DNA from: Candidatus Dormiibacterota bacterium
GTDB taxonomy: Bacteria; Acidobacteriota; Polarisedimenticolia; Gp22-AA2
Direction: 5' to 3'
Assembly: GCA_035635555.1 (NCBI GenBank)
Contig: DASQAT010000006.1
Location: 1-64,000 of the forward strand
DNA length: 64,000 bases
Below, in pieces: positions 18,501-27,206 of the stretch. The first letter of the stretch is position 1; the number at the start of each line of letters is the position of its first letter. The translations under genes and the position numbers were made by a program. The notes below the pieces were generated by a model, which made no database searches, had not been told where the DNA came from, and saw only the letters and a program-made list of their open reading frames with translations.

Positions 18501-18949
18501 GCGGCGCGCACCTGCACCGCCGCGGCTTCCCGCGGGAGCACAGTCCGGACGGCCGCGAGCCGAGGGTCTACGACTACGGCATCCTGGACAACACGCAGCC
18601 GTTCAAGGTGATGACCGGCGACTACACGCGCTTCGGTAGAGTGACCGATCTGCTCACCCGGACGGACGATCGCTTCGTCATCTTCGGCAAAGGCGAGGAA
18701 GTCACCCTGGAGTTCCCGGTCAAGGGGCTGCCGGAGGTGCCGAAGGGTTCGGCGCGCAGCTTCTTCCTGTACGCGAACGGCTATTGCAAGGACATGGATC
18801 CGCACACGGCGTTCCCGGACACGGTGGAGCCTCTGCCGTTCCACGGCATGTCGGCCTATCCGTACCCGCAGGGGGAGACCTACCCGGACGACGCGGAGCA
18901 CCGGGACTATCGCAAGACCTGGAACACCCGGCGCCGGGAAGGGCGATAG
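15503..18949 (+). CDS. Secreted TPR / FG-GAP / ASPIC-UnbV protein
   Basis: A 1148-residue exported protein. A signal-like hydrophobic stretch (about residues 15-28) is followed by four or five TPR units (about 32-190). Seven FG-GAP/VCBS repeats come next (IGDLDGDGKPD, LGDYDNDGDED, WADVDHDGDLD and so on, about 285-620), then an ASPIC/UnbV module (GIGTKVEVQAG ... HFGLGGR, about 650-715). The last 430 residues (from about 725) form a separate domain I cannot name, starting SSCPLLFAWSG, rich in Tyr, Phe and Asp. TPR plus FG-GAP plus UnbV is common in Acidobacteriota. The role is unknown; binding of a surface polymer or partner is likely. The gene lies just upstream of an ABC-2 exporter pair. Confidence 0.8.
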   Translation: MRRAIKAARGAGEAVSIGLLVPFLVCAADDVIHANNRGAALMEQYKHTQAVEEFRRVTAGAPAWAPGFVNLGLAALYARDVDGAKEAFLEAIQIDPRLPQGHYGLGLVLKNQGKTEEAIAALEKARALDPDDPDILYNLGLLHARRRDFDPAITCLARARELDPNSISVRYQLARALLQSGKRAEGDREMSAYQKLSANPKFAVPTGNQYGEAGRYALVITDVAALGGTKPQTAPVVVRFSNATAASGITFRHAGPGGEPGGPATPKDGGPAGRAARYGSGLAIGDLDGDGKPDLVLANASAAGKARPVLYRNEGGMAFADVTRSSGVAFEGVGMAAILGDYDNDGDEDLYLTRLGGGALYANDGKGHFTDVTRKSGASAQGFILGASWADVDHDGDLDLFLNRLPVPGTRAPAPPVLLLNRGDGTFKPSTPELKITGPAGGTVGSVFADFDADRDIDAVLSSLGGQDTLLDNRREDGFAARGREAGLNAHGSGRGLAAGDVDGDGLPDLVFAGDKDAALRLFVNGARRIFTERAIPAPPGASLFGVVLFDADNDGDLDLFAAGSTLLLYLNDGTGQFRDVSSEAGLPQIQVKDARGVAAADLDGDGDLDLVVTQNGGPPLLLRNDGGSTNRWIEVVPRGLNSNKDGIGTKVEVQAGPAWQRREVQAGGGYLSQSPPVAHFGLGGRPLADIVRLLWPGGVLQAEMDVPAGQRVEETELDRKGSSCPLLFAWSGLRYGFLTDILGGGGLGMWTAPGVYGAPSPEEYLKIEPEQLVPKDGAYLIQMLENLEEITYLDETKLILLDHPKDIDVYPLGAFGGKERQPYRALAVERSARVYPLRAIDHNDRDVTGSLLKIDRTYPDNFRLDRLAGFAEMHNLTLEFPESVTRLQRPVLFLYGWVDFEYSSSNYAASQAGVRLTPPVLELEDKDDRIFRPVLDPMGFPPGLPRMISVDLSDRAPLPTRRLRLRTNMRVYWDQIFIAEPLEEKEASDRVKVNEIKLSGAHLHRRGFPREHSPDGREPRVYDYGILDNTQPFKVMTGDYTRFGRVTDLLTRTDDRFVIFGKGEEVTLEFPVKGLPEVPKGSARSFFLYANGYCKDMDPHTAFPDTVEPLPFHGMSAYPYPQGETYPDDAEHRDYRKTWNTRRREGR

Positions 18950-18951
18950 CG

Positions 18952-19953
18952 ATGTCCGTGGCCGTGCTGGCCGAGAACCTCACGAAGGTGTACATCAAGC
19001 GCCGGTCGCTGCGCGAGATTGCGCTCCATCCCTTCCGCCGCGCGGAGCGCGTCACGGCGCTCCAGGACATCACCCTGGAGACCCGCGCGGGGGAGATCTA
19101 CGGACTCCTCGGTCCCAACGGCGCGGGCAAGACCACGTTCCTCAAGATCCTCGCCGGTCTGGTGCTGCCGTCGGCCGGACGGGCGGTGGTCGGGGGCGTC
19201 GATGTCGCGCGGGACGACCGGGCCGTGAAGAGATCGATCGGCTTCGTGACCTCGGACGAGCGCTCCTTCTACTGGCGTCTGACCGGGCGCGAGAACCTGG
19301 ATTTCTTCGCCCGCCTGTACGGGCTCAGGTCCGCCGAGGCCCACAGCACCTCGGCCGGTCTCCTCAAGGTCATGGACATGGAGTCGATCGCCGATCGGTC
19401 GTTCATGAGCTATTCCACCGGCATGAAGCAGCGCCTGGCGATCGCGCGCGCCCTGCTGCACGATCCGCCGATCCTCTGCCTGGACGAGCCGACAAGGAGC
19501 CTCGACCCGATCGCGGCGAAGCACCTGCGCCGCTTCGTCGTGGATCGGCTCAACCGCGAGCGCGGCAAGACCGTGCTGCTGGCGACGCACAACCTGCAGG
19601 AGGCGGAGGAGATGTGCGGCCGCATCGTCGTGCTCGATCGGGGCCGCGTGCTGCGACAGGGAAGCGTGACCGGCATCACCACCGGTCTTCCGGGGCGCGA
19701 CCACTACATCCTGACGGTGCGCGGGCTCGACGCGCCCCCCTCCGACCCGCGCTGGCGCTGCGCGCTCGAACGGCACGAGGACGGGATCCTGCGCCTGTCG
19801 GCCGAGGTGGAGCGCGACGGACGCGCCTTCTCGGATCTCCTGCGCGCCCTCCTCGAGACGCGGGCCGTCATCCTCTCGTGCGCGCGGCGCGAGCCCAGTC
19901 TTCAGGAGATCTTCGACCTCATGGACCAGGACGCTGAGAGGTCCCCGGGATGA
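18952..19953 (+). CDS. ABC-2 exporter ATP-binding protein
   Basis: A 333-residue ATPase that powers the permease encoded next. Walker A is GPNGAGKTT, the signature is STGMKQR (as in NodI/CcmA-type exporters, not LSGGQ), Walker B is ILCLDEP, and the switch His is in LLATHN. The C-terminal 90 residues are an accessory domain of the DrrA/NodI type. The ATG is 2 nt after the stop of the TPR/FG-GAP gene and the stop overlaps the permease start (ATGA). Confidence 0.92.
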   Translation: MSVAVLAENLTKVYIKRRSLREIALHPFRRAERVTALQDITLETRAGEIYGLLGPNGAGKTTFLKILAGLVLPSAGRAVVGGVDVARDDRAVKRSIGFVTSDERSFYWRLTGRENLDFFARLYGLRSAEAHSTSAGLLKVMDMESIADRSFMSYSTGMKQRLAIARALLHDPPILCLDEPTRSLDPIAAKHLRRFVVDRLNRERGKTVLLATHNLQEAEEMCGRIVVLDRGRVLRQGSVTGITTGLPGRDHYILTVRGLDAPPSDPRWRCALERHEDGILRLSAEVERDGRAFSDLLRALLETRAVILSCARREPSLQEIFDLMDQDAERSPG

Positions 19954-20759
19954 GGACGCTGCGGACACTCCTGGCCTTCATCCGGCGCGACTTCCTCATC
20001 GAGGTGTCGTACCGGACTTCGTTCATCATGCAGGCCTTCGGGATCTTTTTTTCGGTCCTGATCTGGTACTACGTGTCGCGCGTCGTCGCGGCCCCCTCGA
20101 CCACCCCCGGTCTCGAGGGGGTCGATTACTTCGCGTACGTTCTCCTGGGGCTGGCGCTCCTGCACTACCTGTCGTCGGCCCTCATGTCGTTCGGCGGCAA
20201 GGTGCGCGGCGAGCAGATGACCGGGACGCTCGAGGCGATGCTCCTGACGCCCACCTCCATCGGCACGATCGTCCTGGGGTCGTCGCTGTGGGATTTCCTG
20301 CTCACCTCGATCAAGGTGGTGACGTACCTGGTCATCGGGCGGCTGTTCTTCGGAGTCGTGATCCACCTGGGGAACCTGCTGCCGGCCCTGCTGATCATCG
20401 CGCTGACGGTCCTGGCGTTCTCGGGTCTCGGCATCCTGTCGGCGGCCTTCGTCCTGTACCTCAAGCGCGGCGACCCGATCACGTACCTCGTGGCCAGCGG
20501 CTCGGCGCTGGTCGGGGGGGTGTTCTACCCGCCTGAGGACATGCCGCGCTGGCTCGGCGGCTGGTCGCACCTGCTCCCGATCACCTATGCCCTGCGCGCC
20601 CTGCGGCGCGCGCTTTTGCGCGGCAGCCGCTTCTCCGAGCTCTGGCCGGACATCCAGGCGCTTCTGCTGTTCGTCGCGGTCCTCCTGCCCTTCGGCATCC
20701 TGGCGTTCCGATTCGCCGTGCGCAAGGCGCGGCAGGAAGGGTCGCTGGTGCAATATTGA
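19950..20759 (+). CDS. ABC-2 type exporter permease
   Basis: A 269-residue inner-membrane protein with six probable membrane segments and the ABC-2 C-terminal hallmark 'LVASGSALVGGVFYPPEDMP' before 'LPITYALRALRRALLRG'. It forms the channel for the adjacent ATPase. The substrate may be a lipid-linked glycan, a drug-like molecule or a polymer; the coupled TPR/FG-GAP gene hints at an envelope role, but that is inference. Confidence 0.9.
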   Translation: MRTLRTLLAFIRRDFLIEVSYRTSFIMQAFGIFFSVLIWYYVSRVVAAPSTTPGLEGVDYFAYVLLGLALLHYLSSALMSFGGKVRGEQMTGTLEAMLLTPTSIGTIVLGSSLWDFLLTSIKVVTYLVIGRLFFGVVIHLGNLLPALLIIALTVLAFSGLGILSAAFVLYLKRGDPITYLVASGSALVGGVFYPPEDMPRWLGGWSHLLPITYALRALRRALLRGSRFSELWPDIQALLLFVAVLLPFGILAFRFAVRKARQEGSLVQY

Positions 20760-20784
20760 ACGGGAGAAGGCGCTGTGCTAGATT
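20756..20784 (+). promoter_or_regulatory. Promoter for icd-mdh
   Basis: TTGAAC - 17 nt - TGC-TAGATT, overlapping the stop codon of the ABC permease. The predicted start near 20791 gives a leader of about 90 nt. Confidence 0.65.
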
Positions 20785-20836
20785 CATCGCTCACTCCGCA
20801 ATCAGAGCGTCCGCACCGTCTCTCGGGGGGTCCGGG

Positions 20837-20852
20837 GCCGCGGCCACGCGGC
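20837..20852 (+). promoter_or_regulatory. Hairpin in the icd leader
   Basis: A perfect 6-bp stem GCCGCG / CGCGGC with a GCCA loop lies 28 nt before the TTG start and ahead of the AGGAG site. It could affect ribosome loading. No riboswitch family is recognisable. Confidence 0.3.
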
Positions 20853-20880
20853 GGGGAGCGGGCGCGAGGAGACCGTCACC

Positions 20881-22128
20881 TTGAAATTCGAAAAGCTGAA
20901 TGTCCCGCTCGAAGGGAAGCGGATCGAGGTCGAGGACGGCAAGCTCAGGGTCCCGTCCCATCCGATCCTGCCGTTCATCGAAGGGGACGGCATCGGTCCC
21001 GACATCTGGGCGGCGGCGCGCCGGGTGCTGGACGCGGCGGTGAAGAAGGCCTACGGCGGCAAGCGCCTCATCCACTGGTTCGAGGTCTACGCCGGGGGCA
21101 AAGCGCGCGACAAGTACGGCGAGTGGCTGCCGCAGGACACGCTCGAAGCGATCCGCCACTACACCGTCGGCATCAAGGGGCCGCTGACGACCCCGATCGG
21201 CGGCGGCTATCGCAGCCTCAACGTCACTCTGCGGCAGGAGCTGAATCTCTACGCCTGCATCCGCCCGGTGCGCTACTTCCAGGGCGTGCCGTCGCCCGTC
21301 AAGAATCCCCAGGACGTCGACCTGACGATCTTCCGGGAGAACACCGAGGACGTGTACGCGGGGATCGAGTGGCGCGAGGGGACGGAGAAGTGCCGGAAGG
21401 TGGTGGAGTTCCTGAACCGCGAGATGGGCACCACGATCGCGGCGGACTCCGCCATCGGCGTCAAGACGATGAGCGCCAGGGCCAGCAAGCAGCTCGTGCG
21501 CAAGGCGATCAAGTACGCCGTCGAGCGCAAGAAGCCGAGCGTCACGCTGGTCCACAAGGGGAACATCATGAAGTACACCGAAGGCGCCTTCAAGGAATGG
21601 GGCTACGAGGTGGCCAGGGAGGAGTTCCCCCAGTTCACGATCACCGAGGAGGAAGCCTCGAAGGTCGCGAAGCCGCCCGCGAGCAAGGTGGTGATGAAGG
21701 ACCGGATCGCCGACTCGATGTTCCAGCAGATCCTGATCCGCCCCTCGGACTATTCGGTCGTCGCGACGCCGAACCTGAACGGCGACTACCTGTCCGACGC
21801 CGCGGTGGCGCAGGTGGGCGGCCTGGGGCTGGCGCCCGGGGCGAACATCGGCGACACGACCGCCGTGTTCGAGGCGACGCACGGCACCGCTCCGGCCTAC
21901 GCCGGCCAGGACAAGGTCAACCCCGGCTCGCTCATCCTGTCGGGCGCGATGATGTTCGAATACATGGGCTGGCTGGAGCCGTCGGTCCTGATCGTGGAGG
22001 GGATGCAGGCGGCCATCAGGACGAAACGGGTGACCTACGACCTGGCGCGCCACATGGAGGGAGCCGTGACGGTGAAGACCTCGGAGTTCGCCGACGTCGT
22101 CATCGCGAAAATCGAAGAGGGGAGCTGA
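20881..22128 (+). CDS. icd: Isocitrate dehydrogenase, NADP-type
   Basis: A 415-residue enzyme that oxidises isocitrate to 2-oxoglutarate in the TCA cycle. The start is TTG, with AGGAG 9 nt upstream. Family landmarks: '[12 protein letters not shown]', 'SLNVTLRQ' (the Ser that is phosphorylated in E. coli), '[20 protein letters not shown]', '[14 protein letters not shown]', and '[20 protein letters not shown]' for cofactor and active site. Length matches the E. coli type. It is followed by mdh with a 10-nt gap, an operon of two TCA dehydrogenases. Confidence 0.96.
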   Translation: MKFEKLNVPLEGKRIEVEDGKLRVPSHPILPFIEGDGIGPDIWAAARRVLDAAVKKAYGGKRLIHWFEVYAGGKARDKYGEWLPQDTLEAIRHYTVGIKGPLTTPIGGGYRSLNVTLRQELNLYACIRPVRYFQGVPSPVKNPQDVDLTIFRENTEDVYAGIEWREGTEKCRKVVEFLNREMGTTIAADSAIGVKTMSARASKQLVRKAIKYAVERKKPSVTLVHKGNIMKYTEGAFKEWGYEVAREEFPQFTITEEEASKVAKPPASKVVMKDRIADSMFQQILIRPSDYSVVATPNLNGDYLSDAAVAQVGGLGLAPGANIGDTTAVFEATHGTAPAYAGQDKVNPGSLILSGAMMFEYMGWLEPSVLIVEGMQAAIRTKRVTYDLARHMEGAVTVKTSEFADVVIAKIEEGS

Positions 22129-22138
22129 GGAGACGGAC

Positions 22139-23065
22139 ATGCGCAGAAAGGTCTCGATCATCGGCGCCGGCAACGTCGGCGCCTCGGCGGCGGAGCGCAT
22201 CGTGCAGCGCCGCCTGGCCGACGTGGTGATGGTGGACATCGTCGAGGGTCTGCCGCAGGGGAAGGCGCTCGACCTGAACGAAGCCGGACCGGTGGACGGC
22301 TACGATTTCCGGCTCGCGGGGAGCAACGGCTACGAGGAGACGCGCGATTCGGACGTGGTCGTGATCACCTCCGGCCTGCCGCGCAAACCGGGGATGAGCC
22401 GCGACGACCTCCTGCAGAAGAACTTCGAGATCGTCAAGGGCGTCACGCAGCAAGTCGTCCGGCACTCGCCGCGCGCCGTCCTGATCGTCGTGAGCAACCC
22501 GCTCGACGCCATGGCGCACACCGCGCTCAAGATCAGCGGCTTCCCGCGCGAGAGGGTCCTGGGGATGGCCGGGGTGCTCGATTCGGCGCGCATGCGCTTC
22601 TTCATCGCCGAGGCCCTGGGGGTGTCGGTCGCCAACACCCACGCCTTCGTCCTGGGCGGGCATGGCGACACCATGGTCCCGCTGCCGCGCTACTCGACCG
22701 TCTCCGGCATCCCGATCACCGAGCTCCTCTCCAAGGAGCAGATCGACTCCATCGTGCAGCGCACGCGCGACGGCGGCATCGAGGTGGTCAACCTGCTCAA
22801 GTCCGGCAGCGCCTATTACGCCCCGGCGTCCTCGATCGTCCAGATGGTGGAGTCGATCCTTCTCGACGAGCACAGGATCCTGCCCTGCGCCGTCTCCCTG
22901 AACGGCGAGTACGGCCACCGCGATCTGTTCCTCGGCGTGCCGGCGCGGCTGGGATCCGGGGGCCTCGAGAAGGTCATCGAGATCAAGCTCACCGCCGAGG
23001 AGAAGTCGGCGCTCGACCGCTCCGCCGCGGCGGTGCGGGAGCTGGTGACGAAGCTCCCGGTCTAG
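22139..23065 (+). CDS. mdh: Malate dehydrogenase
   Basis: A 308-residue NAD-dependent malate dehydrogenase of the LDH-like type. It has the Rossmann motif GAGNVGAS, the acidic end of strand 2 (MVDIVEG), the substrate-loop Arg in '[12 protein letters not shown]' (the malate-specific pattern), 'VSNPLDAM', and the catalytic His in 'GGHGDTMVP'. It converts malate to oxaloacetate. GGAG precedes the ATG. Its 3' end overlaps the 3' end of dacB on the other strand by 77 nt. Confidence 0.96.
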   Translation: MRRKVSIIGAGNVGASAAERIVQRRLADVVMVDIVEGLPQGKALDLNEAGPVDGYDFRLAGSNGYEETRDSDVVVITSGLPRKPGMSRDDLLQKNFEIVKGVTQQVVRHSPRAVLIVVSNPLDAMAHTALKISGFPRERVLGMAGVLDSARMRFFIAEALGVSVANTHAFVLGGHGDTMVPLPRYSTVSGIPITELLSKEQIDSIVQRTRDGGIEVVNLLKSGSAYYAPASSIVQMVESILLDEHRILPCAVSLNGEYGHRDLFLGVPARLGSGGLEKVIEIKLTAEEKSALDRSAAAVRELVTKLPV

Positions 23066-24572
23066 TCTCGACGGCTCCCCCGTCCTCGCGGCCCGCCCCC
23101 AGGTCGGCGTCGGTGCTCGCGACGACCTCGTCCACCAGGCGGTCGATGGCGCGGTGCACCGCGTCGATCGAGCCGCGCGGCCGGTTCGCGAGGACCACGA
23201 AGGCGAGCGTGCGGCCGTCCCGGTTCGCGGCGTAGCCGGCGAGGGTCAGGGCAGAGGCGACCCGGCCCGTCTTGGCGCGCACGCGCCGCCGCGACCCCTC
23301 GCCGCCGAAGCGCTCGTCGAGCGTGCCGTCCGCCCCCCCGATCGGCAGCGACGAGACCAGCTCGGGACCGATCTCGAAGTCGCTCCAGCCGCGCGCCAGG
23401 ACCCAGGCGAGGACGCGCGCCGGAACGCGGTCCTCGTCCGACAGACCCGAGCCGTCCACGAGGCGCACGCCCGAGGTGTCGATCCCGAGACCCCCGACGT
23501 AGTTCTTGATGACGTCCAGGCCGGCCGCGGTCGTGCCGGGCGTCCCGACGAACTGGGCAGCCAGCGTCTTCACCAGCATCTCGGCCACGAAATTGTTGCT
23601 GTTCTTGTTCATGTCCCGCACCAGCGCGCCGAGCGGGCGCGACTCGTGCGCGTGCAGCTCGCGCGCCTTGTCGGGCACGGCGCCGACCGTCAGGTTTCCT
23701 TTGATCTCGATCCGCTCGGATCGGGCGATCTCGCGGAAGGTGGTGAGGGCGTAGAGCGGCGGCTCCTCCACGGCCCGGTGGAACACGACCGGGCCGCCCC
23801 CCCTCCGGACAGCACCGTTCACGACCAGGCCGTTCTGCCCGTTCTCGAACGAGCGCGACACGCTCAAGGACGTGGGCCCGGTCGTCGTCGTCGCGCGATT
23901 CAGGACCTGGAAATAGGAAGCCGCCGGTTCGAGCGTCAGGTCCGGGCGCGCCCCCAGAAGCGGGGACGGGTCCACGGTCACGGTCACGACGTTGAAGTTG
24001 CAGGACAAGGCGCCCACCGGGGCGTTGTACCAGGAGTCGGCGGCCGGCTGGGGCCATCCGGGGGGCCGGCGCACGGAGTCGAAGTACGACTCGTCCGCGA
24101 CGAGATCACCGTCGACACGGCGCAGCCCCAGAGCAAACAGACGCCGGGCCATCATCCACCAGGACTCGCCGACGAGGTCGGGCGCGCCCGATCCCTGGAT
24201 GTAGAGGTTTCCCGTGAGCGTCCCCGCGGCGTCGATCGGCCCGTCGGCCAGCAGGCGCGTCTGGTAGACGAATTCCGGCTTCAGCAGGGCGAGCGCCGCG
24301 GTGCTCGTCAGGATCTTGAGCGTGGACGCGGGCAGGAGCGGGCGATCGGCGTTGCGCATGTAGATCGGGCGTCCCTCCGGAAGCAGGAGGACGGCGATGC
24401 CGGTCTCCTCCGGACTCAGGGCGGGGGCGCGCACGAGGGATGCCAGGCGATCCGCGAGAGGAATCGGCGCGGGCGGAGCGTCGGACGCGGAGGCGGGCGT
24501 CCCGGCCGGGGCCGCCAGCGCGACGAAGACCGCGGCAAGGGCGGGGATCGCGACTCTATCGAGGAGTGACAT
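22989..24572 (-). CDS. dacB: D-Ala-D-Ala carboxypeptidase/endopeptidase (PBP4, S13)
   Basis: A 527-residue periplasmic enzyme that trims and un-cross-links peptidoglycan. The ATG at 24572 fits the mapped promoter and opens onto a signal peptide ([22 protein letters not shown]). The three S13 motifs are present: STLK, SNN in NKNSNNF, and KTG in RAKTGRV. The C-terminus carries an extra Pro/Arg-rich tail, about 26 residues of which lie opposite the end of mdh. It sits divergently from sucC, and the promoters lie back to back. Confidence 0.92.
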   Translation of the reverse strand: MSLLDRVAIPALAAVFVALAAPAGTPASASDAPPAPIPLADRLASLVRAPALSPEETGIAVLLLPEGRPIYMRNADRPLLPASTLKILTSTAALALLKPEFVYQTRLLADGPIDAAGTLTGNLYIQGSGAPDLVGESWWMMARRLFALGLRRVDGDLVADESYFDSVRRPPGWPQPAADSWYNAPVGALSCNFNVVTVTVDPSPLLGARPDLTLEPAASYFQVLNRATTTTGPTSLSVSRSFENGQNGLVVNGAVRRGGGPVVFHRAVEEPPLYALTTFREIARSERIEIKGNLTVGAVPDKARELHAHESRPLGALVRDMNKNSNNFVAEMLVKTLAAQFVGTPGTTAAGLDVIKNYVGGLGIDTSGVRLVDGSGLSDEDRVPARVLAWVLARGWSDFEIGPELVSSLPIGGADGTLDERFGGEGSRRRVRAKTGRVASALTLAGYAANRDGRTLAFVVLANRPRGSIDAVHRAIDRLVDEVVASTDADLGAGREDGGAVETRPGASSPAPAPPRRSGRAPTSPRR

Positions 24573-24606
24573 CCTTCGGGACGACTCCCATGCTGACCGC
24601 GCGCGC

Positions 24607-24635
24607 ATCGTAACAGAGCAGGAAAGGGCTGTCAA
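24607..24635 (-). promoter_or_regulatory. Promoter for dacB
   Basis: Minus-strand TTGACA - 17 nt - TACGAT, with TGT just before the -10. The -35 is perfect and spacing ideal. The predicted start is about 28 nt before the ATG at 24572, which rules out the earlier in-frame ATG at 24608. Confidence 0.65.
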
Positions 24636-24644
24636 AACAATGGT

Positions 24645-24673
24645 TTGACACGATCCGGGACGGATGCTATATA
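24645..24673 (+). promoter_or_regulatory. Strong promoter for sucC-sucD-ndk, leaderless
   Basis: TTGACA - 17 nt - TGC-TATATA, a near-consensus sigma-70-type promoter. The ATG of sucC is 8 nt after the -10, so transcription should begin within about 2 nt of the start codon. No ribosome binding site is present. Confidence 0.8.
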
Positions 24674-24681
24674 GAGTGCCC

Positions 24682-25845
24682 ATGAAAATTCACGAGTACC
24701 AGGCGAAGCAGATCCTGAAGCGCTTCGGGATTGAAGTGCCGAAGGGGGACGTCGCCTTCAGCCCCAAGGAGGCGGGGGCCGTTGCCGCGCGCCTGGGCGG
24801 AAAGTGCGTCGTCAAGGCGCAGATCCACGCCGGCGGTCGCGGCAAGGGGGGCGGCGTCAAGATCGCCGCCGACGCGGACGAGGCGGAGCGGCTGGCGCGC
24901 CAGATGATCGGCATGACGCTGGTCACGCCGCAGACCGGACCGCAGGGGAAGAAGGTGCGGCGCCTTTTGATCGAAGAGCCGGTCGACATCGCCCGCGAGA
25001 TCTACCTGGGGGCGACGCTCGATCGCGGGCGCTCGCTCCCGGTCGTGATGGGCTCCGCCCAGGGGGGAATGGAGATCGAAGAGGTGGCGCGTAAGGATGC
25101 GGCGGCGATCCGGATCGAGCCGGTCGATCCGCTCATCGGCTTCCGGCCGTTCCAGGGACGCCGTCTCGCCCTGGCCCTCGGTCTCACCGGCGAGGAGATG
25201 ACGCGCGGCACGCGGCTCATGCAGGCCCTCGTGACCGCGTACGACGCGACGGACGCGTCGCTTCTCGAGATCAACCCGCTGGTCGTGACGAAACAGGGGA
25301 CGCTCCTGGCCCTGGACGCGAAGATGAGCTTCGACGACAACGCCCTGTTCCGCCACCCGGAGATCAGAGACCTGAGGGACACCGACGAGGAGGACCCGCT
25401 CGAGGTCGAGGCCTCCCTGCACGCCCTCAACTACATCAAGCTGCACGGGACCGTGGGGTGCATGGTGAACGGCGCCGGCCTGGCGATGGCCACCATGGAC
25501 ATCATCAAGTTCGTCGGCGGGGAGCCCGCCAACTTCCTGGACGTCGGCGGCGGCGCAACCTCCGACCAGGTGGCGTCGGCGTTCAAGATCCTGCTTTCGG
25601 ATCCCAGCGTGAAGGCGGTCCTGATCAACATCTTCGGAGGCATTCTGCGCGTCGACGTCCTGGCGCGCGGGCTCGTCGAGGCGATCCAGAAGGTGGCCGT
25701 GCGCGTGCCGGTGGTGGCCCGCCTCGAGGGGACCAACGTCGAGGAGGGGCGGCGCATCCTCAAGGAGTCGGGTCTCGACTTCACCCTGGCGGACGGGATG
25801 CTGGACGCGGCCCGGAAGGTCGTGGCGCTGGCGGGCGCGCGATGA
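24682..25845 (+). CDS. sucC: Succinyl-CoA synthetase beta subunit
   Basis: A 387-residue ATP-grasp subunit that with SucD interconverts succinyl-CoA and succinate, with nucleotide triphosphate formation. The start at 24682 ([16 protein letters not shown]) is the conserved family N-terminus and lies directly behind a strong promoter. Other landmarks are '[16 protein letters not shown]', 'EINPLVVT', '[16 protein letters not shown]' and '[20 protein letters not shown]'. Length is normal. The stop overlaps the sucD start (ATGA). Confidence 0.96.
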   Translation: MKIHEYQAKQILKRFGIEVPKGDVAFSPKEAGAVAARLGGKCVVKAQIHAGGRGKGGGVKIAADADEAERLARQMIGMTLVTPQTGPQGKKVRRLLIEEPVDIAREIYLGATLDRGRSLPVVMGSAQGGMEIEEVARKDAAAIRIEPVDPLIGFRPFQGRRLALALGLTGEEMTRGTRLMQALVTAYDATDASLLEINPLVVTKQGTLLALDAKMSFDDNALFRHPEIRDLRDTDEEDPLEVEASLHALNYIKLHGTVGCMVNGAGLAMATMDIIKFVGGEPANFLDVGGGATSDQVASAFKILLSDPSVKAVLINIFGGILRVDVLARGLVEAIQKVAVRVPVVARLEGTNVEEGRRILKESGLDFTLADGMLDAARKVVALAGAR

Positions 25846-26747
25846 GCATCCTCGTCGACAAGGAGACGCGCGTCGTCGTCCAGGGAATCACGGGACGGGA
25901 GGGGACCTTCCACGCGCGCGGCTGCCTCGAGTACGGCACCCGGATCGTCGCCGGTGTCACGCCCGGCCGCGGCGGCGTCCTGCACGAGGGGATCCCGGTC
26001 TTCGACACGGTGCGGGAGGCGGTCTCGAAGACGGCGGCGGAAGCGTCGATGATCTTCGTCCCGCCCGCGGCGGCCGCCGACGCCATCCTGGAGGCCGCGG
26101 ACGCCGGGCTGAAGCTGGTCGTCTGCATCACCGAGGGGATCCCCGCGTCGGACATGGTGCGCGTGAAGGCGGCCCTGTCCGGCCATCCGACGCGCCTCAT
26201 CGGGCCGAACTGCCCCGGGATCATCGCGCCGGGGAAGTGCAAGATCGGCATCATGCCGGGGTACATCCACAAGCCCGGGCCGGTCGGCGTGATCTCGAGG
26301 AGCGGCACTCTGACCTACGAGGCGGTGGCCCAGCTGTCGCGGCGCGGCATCGGACAGAGCACGTGCATCGGCATCGGCGGCGACCCGATCATCGGCACGA
26401 CATTTCTGGACGCCCTGCGGCTGTTCCGCGACGACGCGGAAACGCGCGCCCTCGTGCTGATCGGCGAGATCGGCGGCGGCGCCGAGGAAGAGGCGGCGCG
26501 CTACGCCGCGCGGGACCTGAACAAGCCGATGGTCGCTTTCGTGGCCGGCCAGACGGCCCCGCCCGGGAAGCGGATGGGCCACGCCGGCGCGATCATCGCC
26601 GGCGGACACGGAACCGCCGCCGAGAAGATGGCGGTCCTGCGGGAGTGCGGCGTGCGCGTCCTGCAGAACCCCGCCGAGATCGGCGAGGCGGTGGAGGCGC
26701 TGCTGCGGGAGTCGGCCCCCTCCGCGGGCGCGCGAGGGAGAGGATGA
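25842..26747 (+). CDS. sucD: Succinyl-CoA synthetase alpha subunit
   Basis: A 301-residue subunit that binds CoA and carries the phospho-histidine. It has the CoA-binding '[17 protein letters not shown]', '[13 protein letters not shown]', '[13 protein letters not shown]' and the catalytic His in '[15 protein letters not shown]'. It starts on ATGA overlapping sucC and its stop overlaps the ndk start, so the three genes are translationally coupled. Confidence 0.96.
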   Translation: MSILVDKETRVVVQGITGREGTFHARGCLEYGTRIVAGVTPGRGGVLHEGIPVFDTVREAVSKTAAEASMIFVPPAAAADAILEAADAGLKLVVCITEGIPASDMVRVKAALSGHPTRLIGPNCPGIIAPGKCKIGIMPGYIHKPGPVGVISRSGTLTYEAVAQLSRRGIGQSTCIGIGGDPIIGTTFLDALRLFRDDAETRALVLIGEIGGGAEEEAARYAARDLNKPMVAFVAGQTAPPGKRMGHAGAIIAGGHGTAAEKMAVLRECGVRVLQNPAEIGEAVEALLRESAPSAGARGRG

Positions 26748-27166
26748 TCGAGAGGACGTTGTCGATCGTGAAGCCGGACGGTGTCGCGCGGAACGTCGTC
26801 GGCGAAGTCGTGAGGCGCTTCGAGTCCGCGGGCCTCAAGGTCGTGGCGCTGAAGATGACGAGCCTCGGGCGCGCCGAGGCCGAGGGGTTCTACCACGTGC
26901 ACCGCCAGAGGCCCTTCTTCTCTTCGCTCGTCGAATTCATGTCGTCCGGCCCGATCGTGCCGATGGTCCTGGAAGGGGAGGGGGCGATCGCCCGGGTCAG
27001 GACGATCATGGGGGCGACCGATCCGGCCAAGGCGGAACCGGGCACGATCAGGAAGGACCTCGCCTCGTCGATCGAGAAGAACATCGTGCACGGTTCGGAC
27101 GCGCCGGCGACCGCAGCCTTCGAGATCGGCTACTTCTTCAGCGCCCTCGAGATCCCGCCGCGCTGA
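26744..27166 (+). CDS. ndk: Nucleoside diphosphate kinase
   Basis: A 140-residue enzyme that transfers phosphate from NTP to NDP through a phospho-histidine. It has '[10 protein letters not shown]' at the N-terminus, 'MVLEGEGAI' and the active-site His in 'NIVHGSD'. Length is typical. The sucCD-ndk order fits recycling of the nucleotide made by succinyl-CoA synthetase. Confidence 0.97.
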   Translation: MIERTLSIVKPDGVARNVVGEVVRRFESAGLKVVALKMTSLGRAEAEGFYHVHRQRPFFSSLVEFMSSGPIVPMVLEGEGAIARVRTIMGATDPAKAEPGTIRKDLASSIEKNIVHGSDAPATAAFEIGYFFSALEIPPR

Positions 27167-27206
27167 GGCGCGGTCCGGGGATCGTGCCCGTCTCTTTCGA
27201 GGCTTG

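Noticed and set aside
15218-18901. Very long open frame antisense to the D-aminoacylase and TPR/FG-GAP genes
   Set aside because: High-GC shadow of the sense codons; the translation is Arg/Pro/Ala-rich with no domain, start site or promoter, while the sense frame has clear domains.
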